Part shown: piece after piece, positions 20,796 through 30,337 of the stretch
Layout of the letters: the number at the start of each line of letters is the position of its first letter
How positions within the stretch are numbered: position 1 is the stretch's first letter
Assembly: GCA_024752435.1 (NCBI GenBank)
Contig: CP103024.1
Coordinates: forward strand, 186,001-250,000
Source of the DNA: Allantophomopsis cytisporea
Lineage: Eukaryota; Ascomycota; Leotiomycetes; Phacidiales; Phacidiaceae
Direction: 5' to 3'
DNA length: 64,000 nucleotides
The notes under the pieces: generated by a model
Databases searched by the model: none
Told to the model about the DNA's origin: nothing
The model's input: only the letters and a program-made list of their open reading frames with translations
Made by a program: the position numbers and the translations under genes

Positions 20796-22058
20796 ATGTC
20801 AGGAGTAGTTCGCAAAGGCCTTAAAAACATCCTACAGAAGGACCCCAATGACATTGTGATCCTCTCCTCCCTCCGAACAGCCGTGACCCGCGCCAACAAA
20901 GGTGGCTTCAAAGATGCCTACCCAGAACAATTACTCGCCAACGTCCTCAAAGCCACTCTAGCAGCGAACCCCAACCTCGATCCAGCCTTCATCCAAGATG
21001 TGGGCGTCGGCGTCGTGCTCAGCGAGCTCGGCGGCAGCAAAGCCGGACGCATGGCAATGAATCACGTAGGCTACCCGTCGAGCACATCATTCTACACCAT
21101 CAATCGGGCCTGTAGCTCAGGTTTATCCGCCATCACGAACGTAGCACATAGCATTGCTACCGGCATGATTGACGTGGGCATTGGCGCCGGTATGGAGAGC
21201 ATGACGCGCAATTACGGCAGCAGGGCGATCCCGGTAGATCTCTGGCCGGAGTTGAAAGACTCACCTGTTAAGGATGCGAGAGACTGTATCATGCCAATGG
21301 GCCTAACTTCTGAGAATGTAGCGCAGCGATATGGTGTGTCCCGCGAGGACCAGGATGCTTTTGCAGTTGCGAGTCACCAGCGTGCGCTGAAGGCGCAAGA
21401 GGCGGGCTTGTTTGACAAGGAGATCGTGCCGGTTACCACACAATACCAGGAGGTTGATAAGGCGGGGAACAAGGTCGGTGATGAGCAAACTATTACTGTA
21501 ACAAAAGATGACGGAATTCGTGCGAACGCGAGTATTGAGGGCATGAAGAAACTCAAGCCTGCTTTCAAGGCCGATGGTACTAGCACAGCGGGAAATTCGT
21601 CGCAGGTTAGTGATGGAGCAGCAGCTACGCTTTTGATGAGGCGCAGTACGGCGACAGAGTTGGGCTTGTCAGGGTCGATCATTGGAAAGTGGGCGGGCAC
21701 ACAGGTTGCTGGATGTGCACCGGATGAGATGGGTATTGGACCCGCTATTGCTATCCCCAAGTTGTTGGAATACACGGGACTCGAAACAAAAGATGTGGGA
21801 ATATGGGAGATCAACGAGGCGTTTGCTAGCCAGGCTATCTACAGCTTGAGGACGTTGGGGCTTGAGGGTGCGCTGGCAGAGGGAAGAGTCAATCCTAAGG
21901 GTGGTGCGATTGCTTTGGGTCATCCGCTTGGTGCTACGGGTGCGAGAATGCTGGCTGGTTTGTTGCCGGAGCTTGAGAGGCAAGGTCTGCAGACTGGTGT
22001 TGTCAGTATGTGCATTGGTACTGGAATGGGAATGGCGGGACTGTTTGTGAGGGAGTAG
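20796..22058 (+). CDS. 3-ketoacyl-CoA thiolase (acetyl-CoA C-acyltransferase)
   Basis: This is a thiolase of fatty-acid beta-oxidation, splitting 3-ketoacyl-CoA into acetyl-CoA and a shortened acyl-CoA. The gene is a single exon of 420 residues. The context TCAAAATGTC supports the ATG. Catalytic motifs are complete: INRACSSGLSAI with nucleophile C106, NEAFA, ALGHPLGATGAR with H376, and CIGTGMG with C406. The order and length match POT1/FOX3-type enzymes. However, the N-terminus (MSGVVRKGLKNILQKDPND) does not fit the PTS2 consensus R/K-L/V/I-x5-H/Q-L/A, and the C-terminus (FVRE) is not a PTS1, so location in peroxisome or mitochondrion is open. The hydroxyacyl-CoA dehydrogenase 6 kb downstream belongs to the same pathway but is not physically linked as an operon. 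Confidence 0.93.
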   Translation: MSGVVRKGLKNILQKDPNDIVILSSLRTAVTRANKGGFKDAYPEQLLANVLKATLAANPNLDPAFIQDVGVGVVLSELGGSKAGRMAMNHVGYPSSTSFYTINRACSSGLSAITNVAHSIATGMIDVGIGAGMESMTRNYGSRAIPVDLWPELKDSPVKDARDCIMPMGLTSENVAQRYGVSREDQDAFAVASHQRALKAQEAGLFDKEIVPVTTQYQEVDKAGNKVGDEQTITVTKDDGIRANASIEGMKKLKPAFKADGTSTAGNSSQVSDGAAATLLMRRSTATELGLSGSIIGKWAGTQVAGCAPDEMGIGPAIAIPKLLEYTGLETKDVGIWEINEAFASQAIYSLRTLGLEGALAEGRVNPKGGAIALGHPLGATGARMLAGLLPELERQGLQTGVVSMCIGTGMGMAGLFVRE

Positions 22059-23525
22059 GTAGGTGTAGGAATCCAAGGTACAACGTCGAAAAAGACTGCT
22101 GGTGGGCTGTGAAGTGGACAATGATGTGTGAATGAAGTTGAAGAAATGATACAAGAGTGCGTATGTCCATCATATGTTAGTATGGTTATGGTGATTGTAT
22201 GCTAGTGGTTATGGATATGAAGTAGTTTGAGGGTTTGTTGTTGATGAGCTATGAAGCTGCAAGTGATATTGGATATCGTGAAACTTGAGTACAGACGAAG
22301 GTGGAACACCAATGATGAATCGAGAACACTCAATTGCGTATATGTATGCGTCGTATATAGCCAAGATCAATGTAATGGCACGGCGGTATGTTGTCATGAA
22401 TCATGAAGTTCAAGTGAAAGTGAGAATCCTATTCATACCCTCCCAAGTGGGCATAGACACCCAGCCACACCAGACCAGACCGCTCCCATACGTATTGAAA
22501 TAAGGCGATATATTTTCAAAATAACTTTCGACTGCTTGGCCTAGTTGGTTAATTCCAATGTCCGGTCTCGAGGCGCGGGTTTTCGCCTAACTATGGCACC
22601 GGTGAAGCAATCGTAAGCAATCACATGCAAGCTACATGTAAGGTCTGTATAAGATCGTGCGTTGTCCATTGCACAGCGGGCAATCATAAGCAATCATGAC
22701 GAGCGGACTTTAGTATGAGTAAGGTCTGTATAAGATCGTGCGTTGCCATCCGGGTTAGGTTTTTTTTTTTGCTTTTTTTGCGCATGAGACGTTCGATCTT
22801 CGGTGATGTTTGTTTGATAAGTAGGTCTCTTTGGAAGAGTTATTATTCCTATGTATGGTTATTTGCGAAGAGGAGGTGGGTTCGAATCTTGGTTGGAAGT
22901 TTTAAAATTTGCTTTTTGAAGTGTATTAAGTCGTCGGGTCTCGCGGGGAGGGACTCGATTGCGATGACCTGATATTCCGCTGGCTTGTTTCTTCTTCTTC
23001 TCTTTCTCATATGGTTTCATACAAATCACTTAATATACTAGAGTATGCTGTAATACTTCTCTCAATTAGTGATTGCGTTCGTCATGATTATCATCGTTGT
23101 TGTTGCTATGTTGTTACGATGCATTGATGTTTGCGCGCTGTGGTGTGCCAATGAACAAATGCAACCAGAGCACCACGAACAAAAGTATAGACATTATGAT
23201 TTGTCTTGTTTCTTGCGTCTCTTTCTGGATCTTATGGAAAGCGATTCTAAATCTTCCCAGTAATCATATGCGTTGAACAGCAGAGAAGTGAATACAGCAT
23301 ATTCTGACCTCCTGACGAAATTAACCGAGCGTACTTCGAGCACTTATCTCCGCCAATTATCCTGCTTCAGCCAAATATTCAGATATCTCACAATTATTTA
23401 AGTCATCGGTACGATTCTGACTCCCCCAGTGACTCAAATCACGTCAGAGTCTCTGCCCTTACCAATCACTCAAGACTAAATGCATACAAAAACATGATCC
23501 CCTTTGAATAATTCTCAATAAAAGA
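22059..23525. other. Convergent intergenic region with a 27-bp direct repeat
   Basis: No supported gene lies in this 1.47 kb. It holds a direct repeat (22638-22664 and 22719-22745), a TCGTAAGCAATCA-like motif at 22609 and 22684, homopolymer T near 22760, and CTTCTTCTTCTCTTTCTC near 22991. Short plus-strand frames (22285-22503, 22715-22972, 23069-23263) have no recognisable content. Confidence 0.5.
22638..22745. repeat. 27-bp direct repeat
   Basis: GTAAGGTCTGTATAAGATCG followed by TGCGTTG occurs at 22638-22664 and identically at 22719-22745, 81 bp apart. A second shared motif (GCAATC.TAAGCAATCA) occurs at about 22606 and 22680, so the duplicated unit is roughly 75-80 bp with a diverged middle. 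Confidence 0.75.
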
Positions 23526-24222
23526 TCACAAGATGTTCTCGCCCAAAGAATCCTCCGCAACCTCCTTCTCCTTTCTCTGCTGCTCGTTCTTCTTCTTCTC
23601 CTTCTCCTTTTCCTTCTCGGCAGCCCAAGCCGCTTTCTCATTCTCAAACTCCTCCTTCTCATTCTCGAGCTCCTCCCTATCCCTCATCAGCTTCCTTCTC
23701 TCGCGTCTTCTCTGCCGACCAGCGGCCTTCTTGACAACCTTGGTCTTGCCGACCTGGTTCGCGAAGTTGCGGGCCTCCATGGAGTCGCGGCGCTCCGTTT
23801 TCTTCTGCTTCCGACCGACGGCGCGGGCAATCATCTGGGCCTGATGCTGCTCAGGGGTCCTCTTCCTCTGCTGCTCCAAAAGTTGTGTTAGTAAGTATGA
23901 CAGGTTGAGAATTATTGAATCAACGTCGATAAGTGAAGCCAGTTCAGTGACCAAAAGCACTTAAGTAATTGAAGCTTTTTGGATAATTGAAGCAACTTTG
24001 ACCAATTAGATTCAGAAATTAAATAAGGTAAACAATATAGCTTACCTCTGCCTTAAGAGCAGCACCGATGGTCTGCTGTTAATTGGTAGAGAGGGAGGAA
24101 GAAGCCGTAGTGGTGCTGGTCTCGGTGGTGGTGTTGGCGGTGGGCTGGGCGGCGGCGATGGTGGTGGTTACGGTTGAGGTCGAGGCCTCGATGGCAGCAG
24201 TGGTAGCGGTAACGGTAGACAT
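23526..24222 (-). CDS. Thr-rich / charged coiled-coil protein, interrupted by an in-frame TAA
   Basis: The proposed exon 1 (24222-24046) begins MSTVTATTAAIEASTSTVTT and is Thr/Ala/Ser-rich. A TAA (24081-24079) falls after 47 codons, yet the same frame continues QQTIGAALKAE to a good donor (GTAAGC at 24045). Exon 2 (from 23870, or 23873, to 23526) carries RTPEQHQAQMIARAVGRKQK, a very basic stretch (VVKKAAGRQRRRERRKLM), then a Glu/Lys coiled coil ending AEDSLGENIL. The intron has a TACTAAC branch point. Possible readings are a true pseudogene or disrupted allele, a second intron removing the stop (no good donor seen; GTAACC is the nearest), stop readthrough, or a sequence error. No family is recognised; the basic/coiled-coil composition suggests a nuclear or nucleolar protein. 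Confidence 0.45.
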
Positions 24223-24468
24223 TTCGATGATATATCCTGAAAACCCTGTGTGATATTTGATGATGTCGAAGAAGACAGCGATTATGGTGGTGAGAGTTGG
24301 TGATGGTGCAGGGTCTGGGTGAAGGACACAAACGGCAAAGCACTACTCACATTCAAGCACAGCAAAATCAGCAAAGCGAATTCATTACCCAATCTCCCAG
24401 CCTTATTCCTAGTCCATACCTATCTACCAAAACACCTAACACCATTACCATGATATCAAAAGCTACAA

Positions 24469-27400
24469 TCATTCCTCATCACTGCTATCAGAGATAAACC
24501 CGCCTCTCGTCCTCTTTCTGACCGGTCTGGCAACTACAACCTCATCTTCGTCATCATCGACTTCCACAGCAATAGCAGTCTTATCAACGCGAGCAGGACT
24601 CTCCATACCCATCTCCACATCTTCGTCTTCGTCCTCGCTGTCCAGCCTGGCGCGTTTGTTCTGACTACTCCTCAAATGGGGACTCGACAGCGGGGTGTCT
24701 TCGAGATCAATTCCAAGGTCATCATCGCTGAGAGTCGTGGAGCGTCTCGAAGGGAAGAGTTCATCATCCGAATCAATAGCAGCCTTCCTCTTCACCTTCG
24801 CAGTTTCCGTCTTCTTGATACCAAGAAGCTCCTTCTTCTTCACACCAAGTAACTCCTTCATAACCTCAACATTGACCTTCTTCCTCAACTTCTCTTCCCG
24901 TTCAAAGAACTGCCTGTCCTTCTCTGCATCACTCTCCTCGTCACTATCATGCACAAACAGCGCACTCTTGATCTTGCGCTGCTTCTCCAGCTCCTTCTCC
25001 CGCCTGGCCTCTTGCAATCTGAGTCTTGCTTCATCACTGAGCTCAGTGTCTGACTCATCACTGTCTCGTCTTCTTTTTCTGTGGCTCTTCTTGAGAGCTT
25101 GAAGGGCTTCGGAAGGTTTCATAGCTGTAGGACCGCCCATTGGGAAGAGGAAGTCTTCTTCTTCAGCATCGTCTATCAGATCGTCGTCGTCGTCGAAGGC
25201 GGCTTTCTTGCGGGAAGAGGTTGCAGCAGATTTTCGGCGGATGAAGTCTTCTGCTTCTTTGCCGTCATCGAATGTTGGTGGATCGAATTCATGTTTCTTG
25301 ATAATGTCGAGGGACTCTTGGAGTTGGCCCGCTGAAAGAGCGGAAGGCACAATCCAGGAAGTGGTCGGATCTTCTTCGCCAGGACTGGAGCTTTGAAAGC
25401 CAACCAAAGTCATAAGAAGTCTCAGATAGCCATTCTTGAAAACGGCAGTTTTGCGTTCTTCGCTGTCAGGTTTGAGTGCTTTTGAGTCTGTTAGTATATT
25501 ACTTGGGTTAAAGGAAGAATTAGCTTACGAATAGATGGAGTGGTTGGCTTCTCAGTGACAGTCTTTGATGTCTCATCAGCAAAAGGGTCTTCTTCAACAG
25601 AAACAATAGCAGCATTTGCTGTTTCCCAGGCTCTTCTTTCACTCTCTGCTGATGACAGTTGACCCTTGACCCATTCAATGTGGTGGCCCATGTTCTTATC
25701 AAGAAGATAGCTGACAACTATTCCTATCTTTGCAGCCCATTCGAAGTCGCCCTTGACCTCCAACTCAGCAGCAGGTCTAGGTTTCGCAGAGCTAGTCTGT
25801 TTCTCATAGCCATATTCTAGGAAATGAGCCGTACTGTTTGTCTTAGAGAACAACATTTCCACAATCAACTCTGGCCTCTCCTCAATCTTTCTCGTACACC
25901 TCTTAATCAGCTGCCTAACGAGCTCATCCCATTCCTTATAAGACGGCAAAGCAGGATCCATCCCTTCAGGACCCTTGATCATCTTATAAAAAAGGGCAAT
26001 AATATCAACACGGAACAGCATAACGCTCATCTCCATCTTAAATGCTACCCGATAGAAGAACCTATGCGCCCTCTTGAGCTGCTCTGGATTCAGATCATTG
26101 TAAAACCTACAGAATGTCACAAAAGTATCGACACATCCCTGGGTAAGGAATCGAGATGCGAAGCGCTTAAAATCGAACTTGCGCTCAGTAGAAGTCTGCT
26201 CTGCTCGCGCTTCATCCTCGCCATCGGATTCATCGACAATACCAGCATCATCGCCTACATCTTCTCCGGCTTCATTGGCTGCCTTCTTCTTTCTTCTTGT
26301 TCGGCGCCGAGATCGCACTTGCATATCGACATTTTGTTTCGAGTATGCTTCCAACATGCGCAAATACACATGTGCGAGCTCAGTAGCTGAGTCGAGATAT
26401 CCAAATCCTTGGTCCTTGTAGAATCTGATGATTGCGGCCACTCGGTCGTGAGTAGTTTCCTCGTAGAAAATACGATTCAGGATGTTCTCGGCAATCTCCT
26501 GGTCTTCTTCCAATGGAGACTCGGACATCTCTTGTACGGTCAAAAGAATCTGTGTGAAGCATTTCATCGCTGCGTTCAGATCGTACCATGCTTTGTTGTC
26601 GTAGGCCGCCTGCATAGTTCGGTTGAGCGTAATGAACATTTCCTGATTCAGAACAGCAGCCACAAGGGCGAATGAGTCCACTTCTACAACACCAGTCTTT
26701 TTGTCCTTCCTTGGTTTCTTTGACTTTCGTCGAATACGTTCAGCTTCCAAGAACCACGATACCAGGAAGAAGAATTGACGTGGGTGGTAGTCCATAACAC
26801 GTTCAGCCTCACGATCAATTGCCTTTCGAATATGTTGGAATAGAGGGTTGAATCCAGCATCGAGGAAATCTTCAACGAATGCCCGAAGATGTTTCGTGGC
26901 TTGTGGGTTTAAAGCGACAGGAGTATCGAAATCCATGGGTCCAGTAGCACCCTTGGGTGCTCGTCGAGGTGGCTTGTATTTCTTTGACTTGTCCATCTTT
27001 GCCAGTCCTTTTGTGCTATCAACAAGTACATCTTGCCCAGATACTGTCGACATTTTAGCATCGTCCCTCTTGATCCAGATCATTGTTCCGAATCGGTTAT
27101 GTCTTGTAGGAGCAGTCCTCTGATATCCTCTCTTCATTCCAGCCTCTTTGTTTCGCAAGGCTACAAGATCATCGGTCTTGCTCATATCAAGTTGTGCTTC
27201 ATCCATGAACAATTTGTTAATATCGACACCCTTGATCAAGTGGAACAGAATCTCCATCACAATCACGTCTTGGATATTGAAATCTTCGCCCATTGAAGAA
27301 GAGAGGGTCAGGAGCAAGTGGAAGATATCTTGCCAATTGAAAGCGTCGATAGTCGCAGATCTCGAAATCTCGTTCTCATCCCCATCGAATTGGGCGTTCG

Positions 27401-28036
27401 GTGAAGGAGCGATCATAGCAATGTTTCGGAGGAAATACAAAAGAAGCTTGATGATGCCCTGATCACGAGTACTCCTATCACCCGGTGCCTGTGCCATCGG
27501 TGGCAAGGCAATTCGTACGGCAGTGTGAAGAATTCGTGCTCCGTCGTAATTAATGATCGATCTCTTGTATCCGAGCTGCGCCAATTGCAAATATGGAATA
27601 TGTCGATGGTGATTGACTGTCATACTGTGCACATCTCTCTCAATCGGCCATGTCAGGGGTACCAGAAGCTCCAAACATGCCAGGGCAATCTTCGCTTTGA
27701 TTTTATCGTCCGTAGCATTCTCAGGCCATGCCGCAAGGATTTGGAGGAGATCTCCACCAACAAGATTGGCTTCTGCTAAACATCTTGCTACATCCAATCG
27801 ATTCGCCTTCTCATCGTATAGCTTGAGCCATCTCTTCAAGTCACGAAGACATGCAAGAGCGTCGTCTCCGAGAATATATCGCCCATCTTCATCAGCACCG
27901 CTTCCTCCAAGCTATAAATCAATAATTAGCACTGCACGCACAACTCCCAGTTTATACATACAGCGGTGACCAAACTGGATACATAAGCTCTGACTTCTGG
28001 ATCAACAACATCCTTAGTCCCATCAGCCAACTCCAT
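24469..28036 (-). CDS. TOF1: Topoisomerase 1-associated factor 1 (Timeless/Swi1 family)
   Basis: This is a replication-fork protection factor that pairs with Csm3/Tipin and Mrc1 to stabilise stalled forks and support S-phase checkpoint signalling in the nucleus. Three exons: 28036-27962, 27911-25529 and 25478-24469, giving 1,155 residues, which is normal for the family. Introns of 50 bp each (GTATGT..TATAG; GTAAGC..AAAAG) are spliced at conserved points. The start MELADGTKDVVDPEVRAYVS leads into YILGDDALACLRDLKRWLKL and the TIMELESS domain (LTWPIERDVHSMTVNHHRHI, IIKLLLYFLRNIAMIAPSPN, DIFHLLLTLSSSMGEDFN). Later conserved segments include NRFGTMIWIKRDD, HPRQFFFLVSWFLEAERIRR and FKNGYLRLLMTLVGF. 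The C-terminus is acidic and Ser-rich with repeated DSDDE/DSDEESD patches. Two MluI cell-cycle boxes lie just upstream. Confidence 0.95.
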
Positions 28037-28090
28037 GTTGAGAGATATGTCGATGTTGATGTTGCATTCAATTGTCGGCCAAACCTCTTT

Positions 28091-28114
28091 ACGCGTAAAT
28101 GATGATGGACGCGT
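28091..28114. promoter_or_regulatory. Paired MluI cell-cycle boxes (MCB)
   Basis: ACGCGT occurs at 28091-28096 and 28109-28114, 55-78 bp upstream of the TOF1 ATG, with another GACGCGAC just beyond. MCBs bind the MBF (Mbp1/Swi6) complex and drive G1/S expression of replication genes in yeasts. Two copies of a palindromic hexamer in 24 bp are unlikely by chance. Confidence 0.6.
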
Positions 28115-28204
28115 CGGACGCGACTTCGGAAAAACCCCCTGTCACATTCACGTTTCCACCTCCACTAGCGTATCGTGGGGTCTGGGGGACGTGCTATCCC
28201 ACAG

Positions 28205-28210
28205 CCGAGG
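28205..28210. promoter_or_regulatory. CCGAGG core, FarA/FarB-type fatty-acid response motif
   Basis: The CCGAGG hexamer (CCTCGG on the other strand) is the core bound by FarA/FarB zinc-cluster activators of beta-oxidation genes in Aspergillus. It lies 177-182 bp before the dehydrogenase ATG. A single short motif gives weak evidence. Confidence 0.3.
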
Positions 28211-28386
28211 GACATCATAAGGTGGTACATATCCGAAGTACCTCAAGCTTCCGGTATGACAATACGTGCGTTGTACAATACACCGACAATTCTACGGAGT
28301 ACTTCTACCACAAGAGACCCCATCTTCTATCCTCAGCAATTTATTCTACTGATTTCTATTGTTTTGTTTCTCACTTTCTGATCAAG

Positions 28387-29439
28387 ATGCTTACCTCGGT
28401 AATTCGACGACATGCGCTGCGATGCAGTAGCCAAGCTAGAAGCTTCAGTTCGAGTCCAATAGCAGCAGCTGCAGAGGTGAAGAAGCTCGGAGTAATTGGC
28501 GCAGGACAGATGGTACGTCAATGCCCCAAAACTCTATCCAAACCTCACACATTGACCGAAACCAGGGCTTGGGCATTGCGCTCGTCGCCGCCCAAAGAGC
28601 CGGCATCCCAGTAACGCTGGTCGACACATCGCAAGCCTCAATCGATAAAGGGCTCAAGTTTGCAGGTAAGACAGCCGCTCTCCATGCAGCACCGCCTAAC
28701 AAGCACAGATAAGCTGCTCTCCAAGGACGTGAGCAAAGAGCGCATCACGCAGACGGAAGCCGACACGATCCGCAGCCGACTGAGCACAACGACATCGATG
28801 GACGCTCTGAGCGAGGTCGACTTCGTAATCGAAGCCGTGCCAGAGATCCCCTCTCTCAAAGCCAGTATTTTCGGCAACCTGGCGCGCATCTGTCCCGCGC
28901 ACGCCATCCTGGCTACTAACACGTCGTCCATCTCGATCACGAAGATCGCTGCTGCCACGACGACTGATCCCACGGACACGAGCGCCAGCTCGCGCGTGAT
29001 CAGCACGCATTTCATGAACCCAGTGCCGGTGCAGAAGGGCGTTGAGATTATCAGTGGGCTGCAGACGAGCGCGGCTACGCTTGAGACGGCGGTTGCGTTC
29101 TGCAAGGCCATGGGCAAGATACCGTCTGTGTCGGCTGATGCGCCCGGATTTCTGGCGAATCGGATTTTGATGCCGTATATCAATGAGGCGATTATCTGTC
29201 TTGAGACTGGGGTTGGGGCACGGGATGATATCGACTCGATTATGAAGAATGGAACGAATGTACCAATGGGACCGCTTCAATTGGCCGATTTCATTGGAAT
29301 TGATACGTGTTTGGCTATCATGCGGGTTTTGTACGAGGAGACTGGAGATTCGAAGTATCGACCTGCTGTATTGATGCGGAAGATGGTGGATGCGGGATGG
29401 TTAGGAAAGAAGAGTGGTAAGGGATTTTATGATTATTGA
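28387..29439 (+). CDS. Mitochondrial short-chain 3-hydroxyacyl-CoA dehydrogenase
   Basis: This NAD-dependent enzyme oxidises L-3-hydroxyacyl-CoA (or 3-hydroxybutyryl-CoA). Three exons: 28387-28512, 28566-28665 and 28709-29439, giving 318 residues, the normal HAD length. The introns are 53 and 43 bp, the second being very short. The N-terminus MLTSVIRRHALRCSSQARSF is a mitochondrial targeting sequence. The Rossmann motif LGVIGAGQMGLGIA is completed by splicing of exons 1 and 2. Other signatures are DFVIEAVPEIPSLKASIF, ATNTSSISITKIA, THFMNPVPVQKGVEII (with the catalytic-region His), SADAPGFLANRILMPYINEA and PMGPLQLADFIGIDTCLAIM. The C-terminus (KKSGKGFYDY) is complete. It is transcribed divergently from TOF1. 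Confidence 0.9.
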
Positions 29440-30337
29440 GGAGGTGAGTTTTGAGCGATGATTGGACTGTCTATGTACAGTAATATCTAGATGGTGAAAA
29501 GATAATATGGAAGAAAATTACGAGTAGGCCATGATGATAGGTATAGTAGAATTGATGTTTTTACTCAAGGCATATTCAGATAGGTATAGTATAAGACGAT
29601 GTTTACTCAAGCAACATTCAGAGATTCACAAACGAACTCACATCTCCGTCACAATCTCAATCAAATCAGTCTACATCTCAAATAACAGTCTCAATCTCAG
29701 TCACAATCACATTCACATTCGAATCTATCAAATCAAATCAAATCTCAATCAAAAAGAATAATATTCAAACTCAAACTCAAAACTCTTTACAAAAAACCGC
29801 TCCAGCGCATACACAAACTCCATTCGCCCAAACCAACCAAATCAAACCAAGACAAGTCGGAAGTCACAAGTCAGGATCAGTCAAGCCCACAGCACCACCT
29901 CCAACCACAGCAATCTCACAACCAAAGACAACGACGATGGTGATGATGATGAGGGCAGCCGGGCAAGCAGGCATTGACATAAGCAAGGCTTCCAAGCACA
30001 AGCACACAGAGAGAGATAGTCGGGAGATAAGAAATAAAGATATGTTAAGACAGACTCAGAAAGATATTTTTCGGTTTGAAGAGTGGTGAGTGGTGAGTGG
30101 TGAGGTGGTGAGGTCAAGGGAGGGCGAGTCGACGATCGATGGATATTCCAAGTTTCAAGAATCAACGATCGAAAATCTTAGCTTTCGAGATCCAGGATCC
30201 GAAATCCAAGATGCAACGCCGAATCCAAAGCACCCTCTATATTCCACCAGCACACAGCACACAGCATCCAGCATCCAGCATCTCCACGCACAACCCCACA
30301 ACCCCCAAGCTCAGCTCCTCAAAGCCCAACTCAAAAC
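29440..30337. other. Convergent intergenic region with simple repeats
   Basis: No gene is seen. From 29630 to 29780 the plus strand is a purine-poor run built of CAATCTCA- and AATCAAATC-like words. GTGGTGAGTGGTGAG repeats lie near 30080-30110, and CACAGCACACAGCATCCAGC near 30250-30280. Confidence 0.5.

Larger units (their letters stand above)
28037..28386. other. Divergent promoter, TOF1 / 3-hydroxyacyl-CoA dehydrogenase
   Basis: This is a 350-bp bidirectional promoter. It holds two ACGCGT boxes close to TOF1 and a CCGAGG core closer to the dehydrogenase, each listed separately. No gene lies inside it. Confidence 0.6.

Noticed and set aside
22541..22600. tRNA-like D-arm words (GGCCTAGTTGGTTAATTCC)
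   Set aside because: No matching anticodon stem, B box or acceptor stem follows at the right distance.
22877..22895. Possible tRNA B box (GGTTCGAATCT)
   Set aside because: The T-stem does not pair properly and no A box, anticodon arm or acceptor stem could be fitted around it.
23533..23844. 103-codon Ser/Phe-rich plus-strand ORF
   Set aside because: It is the antisense of the Glu/Lys coiled-coil exon (GAG/AAG read as CTC/CTT) and has no independent support.
20796..29439. Thiolase and hydroxyacyl-CoA dehydrogenase considered as a beta-oxidation gene cluster
   Set aside because: They are separated by TOF1 and an unrelated gene with independent promoters, so shared pathway membership appears coincidental.
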